Source: an uncultured Bacteroidota bacterium
GTDB taxonomy: Bacteria; Bacteroidota; Bacteroidia; Chitinophagales; Chitinophagaceae
Length of the DNA stretch: 6,414 bases
Assembly: GCA_903906615.1 (NCBI GenBank)
Contig: CAIVKT010000255.1
Coordinates: 1 to 6,414, forward strand
Reading direction: 5' to 3'
In this document: in pieces, positions 3,969 to 6,414 of the stretch
Numbering within the stretch: the first letter of the stretch is position 1
Layout of the letters: every line of letters begins with the position of its first letter
Translations under genes and position numbers: made by a program
The notes under the pieces: generated by a model
What the model saw: only the letters and a program-made list of their open reading frames with translations
Database searches by the model: none
Told to the model about the DNA's origin: nothing

Positions 3969-5969
3969 ATGAAGAAATTGAACATTTTTAAAAGCTTCCT
4001 GCTTCTTGCTTTGCTCGGTGCAGCAGGTTCATTGAACGCACAGATCGTTGTACATCCGAATGCTTATGGTAATGTACCTGCAGGTTTTCCAACAAACTGG
4101 TATAAGGACATGGCCAATGTAAGGGTTGATGTAAATAGCCCGAGTGCTATAGCAGGCGAGAAAGCCGCATCAGCTGCTATTGTAGGCGCAAGTGATTGGC
4201 CGGACATCAGGGATACGTTTCTTTACAACCTCCCTATTGTTATGGATCTGACATCTGATTCCAACTTATGCTCGGTTACTGCTGTCGATATGACCGGCAA
4301 GATCGCAGTGGTATGGCGCGGCGATTGTTATTTCACACAAAAAGCGCTTAATGCACAACACGCTGGCGCTTTAGCATGTATTATCATCAATGAGTTGCCG
4401 GGCGCAGCTCCGTTTTCTCCGGGCTATGTAGCCTCGGGTGGCGCGGTAACTATTCCTGTTATTATGATTGGCAACCTGGATGGTATTGCTATCGCCAACC
4501 AATACAGGCTTGGACCGGTTAATATGACTATCTCTCCATGGGGTTATAATTATGGTGCGGATCTCGGTATCATACCACACGGTGCCAGCCGTTGGCACAA
4601 TAATGCGATACCTTACAACCAGCTTATATCAAGCGGTAGCCCGCTTCCTTATCAGGGTGTTGATGGTGCATGGGTTGCCAACTTCGGCCAGCATGATATA
4701 ACGAACGCTAAGCTTTCTACCAACGTTACTTTTACGCCTGCAACCGGTGGTTCAGGCACTTCGATTCATAGCGACAACATTACGGTTCCTACTTTTCATG
4801 TTTCCGACTCTATACTGGCTATGTACCCTATAGCTTATGACTATACTTCGGGTATCACAGGCAAAGGTAAAGTTACTGTTAACTACTCTTTGTCTTCTGA
4901 TTCAACCGATCTATATCCTTCAAATGATACTGCCAGCGAATCTTTCTATCTTACAGATAGCCTCTATGCTAAAGGTGCATACGATTTTGTGAATAACAGG
5001 CCTATATCACAGAATTATGAAGGTCCTGCAAGTCTTGCATCCGGTAATAGCTTTTATATCTGGGGCAATATGTATTACGTCAACAAGCCAGGTTCTGCTG
5101 CTTCACAGGTTCAGTGGGGTATGTCTGCTGCTTCTGATACCACCGGCCCTTTCACCGGCATTCCCACAATGAACGTTTATGTATTCCAATGGATAGAAGG
5201 TATGAACGGTGAGCCTGTTGATAGCCTTGTGGAAAATGGTGAGTTACAATTGGTAGGTCTTGGTATTAAAGACTTCACCCATCACTTACCTGCTGATACT
5301 TCAGGTGGTTTCTTCAATGTTGCTATCCTGGATTCAAATGGCCTTGGAGCTCAGCCGTTGCTCAATGCCAGCAGTTGGTATTATGTTGCTGCCGAAGTAC
5401 CAACAGGTTATTTCATGGGTTGCGATGGTGTTGGAAATACGTTCCCGCGCATTTACGGTCGTTGGGAGAATAATGTAGTTGAATATGGTTCTCCGCTTTG
5501 GCCTGCAAACAGGTACAGCGATGCTACGGCCCAGGTTTTTGAATTCGGACAGGCTATGGCACCATGTGCTTTTGGTGGTAATTTCCGTCCCGATTCTGTT
5601 ATTTACAGCACGCAGATTGGTCTTATCCCTTCTGTTTCTATGATCGTAAATAACACGCCGATCACCGACACTACTACACATGGCGGTGGCGCAGGTGTTA
5701 AGAGTGTTTCTTCTTTCGCTAAGTTCGATGTATATCCTAACCCTACTGCTGATAATATCAACGTAGCTATTGGCTTGGATAACTCAGCTAACGTTACTTA
5801 TACCATCATAGATGGCCACGCACGCGAGATCACTAAAGTAACGCATAATAATGTTACTGCTGAAGTGTTTACATACAATACTGACGGTCTTGCCTCTGGT
5901 AATTACTACATGATCGTAAACGCTGGTGGCAAACAAGCTTTCAGGAAGTTTACTGTGATCAAACAATAA
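3969..5969 (+). CDS. Secreted PA-domain protein with T9SS type A sorting domain
   Basis: Starting at the ATG at 3969 gives 666 residues. Residues 1-24 are a signal peptide (MKKLNIFKSFLLLALLGAAG, cleavage near LNA/Q). Residues about 85-185 are a protease-associated (PA) domain, shown by TGKIAVVWRGDCYFTQKALN, HAGALACIIIN and VTIPVIMIGNLDG. Residues about 225-330 look like an Ig/CARDB-type beta sandwich (KGKVTVNYSLSSDSTDLYPS, then NDTASESFYLTD). Residues about 335-540 form another beta-rich module of a kind seen in T9SS cargo, with no catalytic motif I recognise. Residues about 585-666 are the sorting domain (FDVYPNPTADNINV, then LASGNYYMIV and a C-terminal FRKFTVIKQ), which directs export through the outer membrane and usually surface attachment. 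No peptidase domain is visible although PA domains often accompany one, so the function is unknown. An in-frame TTG at 3873 is rejected because it would put 32 residues before the signal peptide. Confidence 0.92.
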   Translation: MKKLNIFKSFLLLALLGAAGSLNAQIVVHPNAYGNVPAGFPTNWYKDMANVRVDVNSPSAIAGEKAASAAIVGASDWPDIRDTFLYNLPIVMDLTSDSNLCSVTAVDMTGKIAVVWRGDCYFTQKALNAQHAGALACIIINELPGAAPFSPGYVASGGAVTIPVIMIGNLDGIAIANQYRLGPVNMTISPWGYNYGADLGIIPHGASRWHNNAIPYNQLISSGSPLPYQGVDGAWVANFGQHDITNAKLSTNVTFTPATGGSGTSIHSDNITVPTFHVSDSILAMYPIAYDYTSGITGKGKVTVNYSLSSDSTDLYPSNDTASESFYLTDSLYAKGAYDFVNNRPISQNYEGPASLASGNSFYIWGNMYYVNKPGSAASQVQWGMSAASDTTGPFTGIPTMNVYVFQWIEGMNGEPVDSLVENGELQLVGLGIKDFTHHLPADTSGGFFNVAILDSNGLGAQPLLNASSWYYVAAEVPTGYFMGCDGVGNTFPRIYGRWENNVVEYGSPLWPANRYSDATAQVFEFGQAMAPCAFGGNFRPDSVIYSTQIGLIPSVSMIVNNTPITDTTTHGGGAGVKSVSSFAKFDVYPNPTADNINVAIGLDNSANVTYTIIDGHAREITKVTHNNVTAEVFTYNTDGLASGNYYMIVNAGGKQAFRKFTVIKQ

Positions 5970-5990
5970 TCCTTTTTATAGTTTTTATAG

Positions 5991-6020
5991 CGGCTGCTTC
6001 ATACGAAGCAGCCGTTTTTT
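5991..6020 (+). terminator. Intrinsic terminator of the T9SS protein gene
   Basis: A perfect 10-bp stem, CGGCTGCTTC (5991-6000) with GAAGCAGCCG (6005-6014), loop ATAC, followed by six T. It lies 21 bp after the stop codon. Confidence 0.95.
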
Positions 6021-6040
6021 ATGCCCTCAAAAAGAGACTT

Positions 6041-6076
6041 TAATTTATATTAATATTAAATAAGTAATTTATATTA
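6041..6076. repeat. Direct repeat of an AT-only 12-mer
   Basis: TAATTTATATTA occurs exactly at 6041-6052 and 6065-6076, offset by 24 bp, in a nearly pure A/T tract. In such low-complexity sequence this may be chance. No DnaA boxes are nearby. Confidence 0.4.
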
Positions 6077-6107
6077 TTACACTTGATCGGAAATGAAATT
6101 ACACTAA

Positions 6108-6134
6108 TAGCCACGGCTTTTTTGGCTGTGGTTA
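6108..6134. repeat. Hairpin with a T-rich loop
   Basis: TAGCCACGGC (6108-6117) pairs with GCTGTGGTTA? read as 6125-6134 (GCTGTGGTTA) over 10 positions, two of them G-T wobbles, with a 7-nt loop of six T and one G. No T run follows the right arm, so an intrinsic terminator is not supported. Purpose unknown. Confidence 0.4.
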
Positions 6135-6414
6135 ACTATATAATTTTGGCTTTAACCGAAAGGCTTACTTAAGTGACTTAACAGAAATTGAACATTTAAA
6201 CTGGATTACTCTGAAAGGGTTGATTGTAAATAGCCCCATGTAACGCTCGAGGTAGCAGAATGTTTCACTAGCCAGCTCCCAAAAGCATTGAATATGAAAC
6301 ATACAATTTAGCTGTAAATAGCATCAGTTATTTCTCGTTGTGTTCTCCTGCTTTATATGAAAATCAGTAACAATTTACTTTTCACATTTGCGTGATGGTA
6401 TTCTAAAGGAATTA

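Larger units (their letters stand above)
6021..6414. other. Right-end region without a supportable gene
   Basis: All six frames are broken by frequent stops and I see no recognisable RNA gene. The left part is AT-rich with a repeated 12-mer, followed by a hairpin at 6108-6134. The 10-mer TGTAAATAGC occurs twice, near 6225 and 6313. The final bases AAAGGAATTA could precede a start codon just beyond the window, but nothing inside the window confirms this. Confidence 0.55.

Noticed and set aside
3973..6197. Shared 15-mer AGAAATTGAACATTT near 3973 and 6183
   Set aside because: One copy is inside the signal-peptide codons and the other in non-coding A/T-rich DNA. The match does not extend beyond a couple of bases and is probably chance.

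Overview
The window looks like chromosomal DNA from a member of the Bacteroidetes (Bacteroidota), possibly a Chitinophagales-type organism. Three things point there: a secreted protein with a C-terminal type IX secretion (T9SS) sorting domain, a DUF4402 exported protein, and start codons preceded by A/T-rich leaders without Shine-Dalgarno sequences, with TAnnTTTG-type promoter boxes. The family-level placement is inference.

Layout from left to right. Positions 1-1282 hold the N-terminal 427 codons of a minus-strand, membrane-anchored PpiD/SurA-like peptidyl-prolyl isomerase that runs off the left edge. A 457-bp gap follows with several small repeats and palindromes, including a perfect 18-bp palindrome just upstream of the next start. 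Positions 1740-2258 encode a small exported DUF4402 protein, closed by a strong intrinsic terminator (2348-2377). Positions about 2461-2825 are non-coding and carry a dense cluster of DnaA boxes next to a very AT-rich segment: this is very probably the chromosomal replication origin, oriC. Then come nadA (quinolinate synthase, 2885-3880) and a 666-residue secreted protein with a PA domain and a T9SS sorting domain (3969-5969), closed by a perfect hairpin terminator (5991-6020). The last 394 bp hold no supportable gene.

The main result is the origin. It has three exact TTATCCACA boxes, three TTACCCACA boxes and several weaker matches within about 360 bp. A 50-bp stretch of 14% G+C (2761-2810) sits inside an imperfect 20-bp inverted repeat whose outer ends are DnaA-box sequences. 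The surrounding gene order agrees with an origin: the left outer gene is transcribed leftward, the right genes rightward, and the one gene pointing at the origin ends in a strong terminator. No dnaA, dnaN, rpmH or mnmG is visible beside it.

The genes do not form one pathway. The isomerase, the DUF4402 protein and the T9SS protein all belong to envelope biogenesis or the cell exterior, while nadA is NAD biosynthesis. nadA and the T9SS gene could be co-transcribed, since no terminator is visible in the 88 bp between them.
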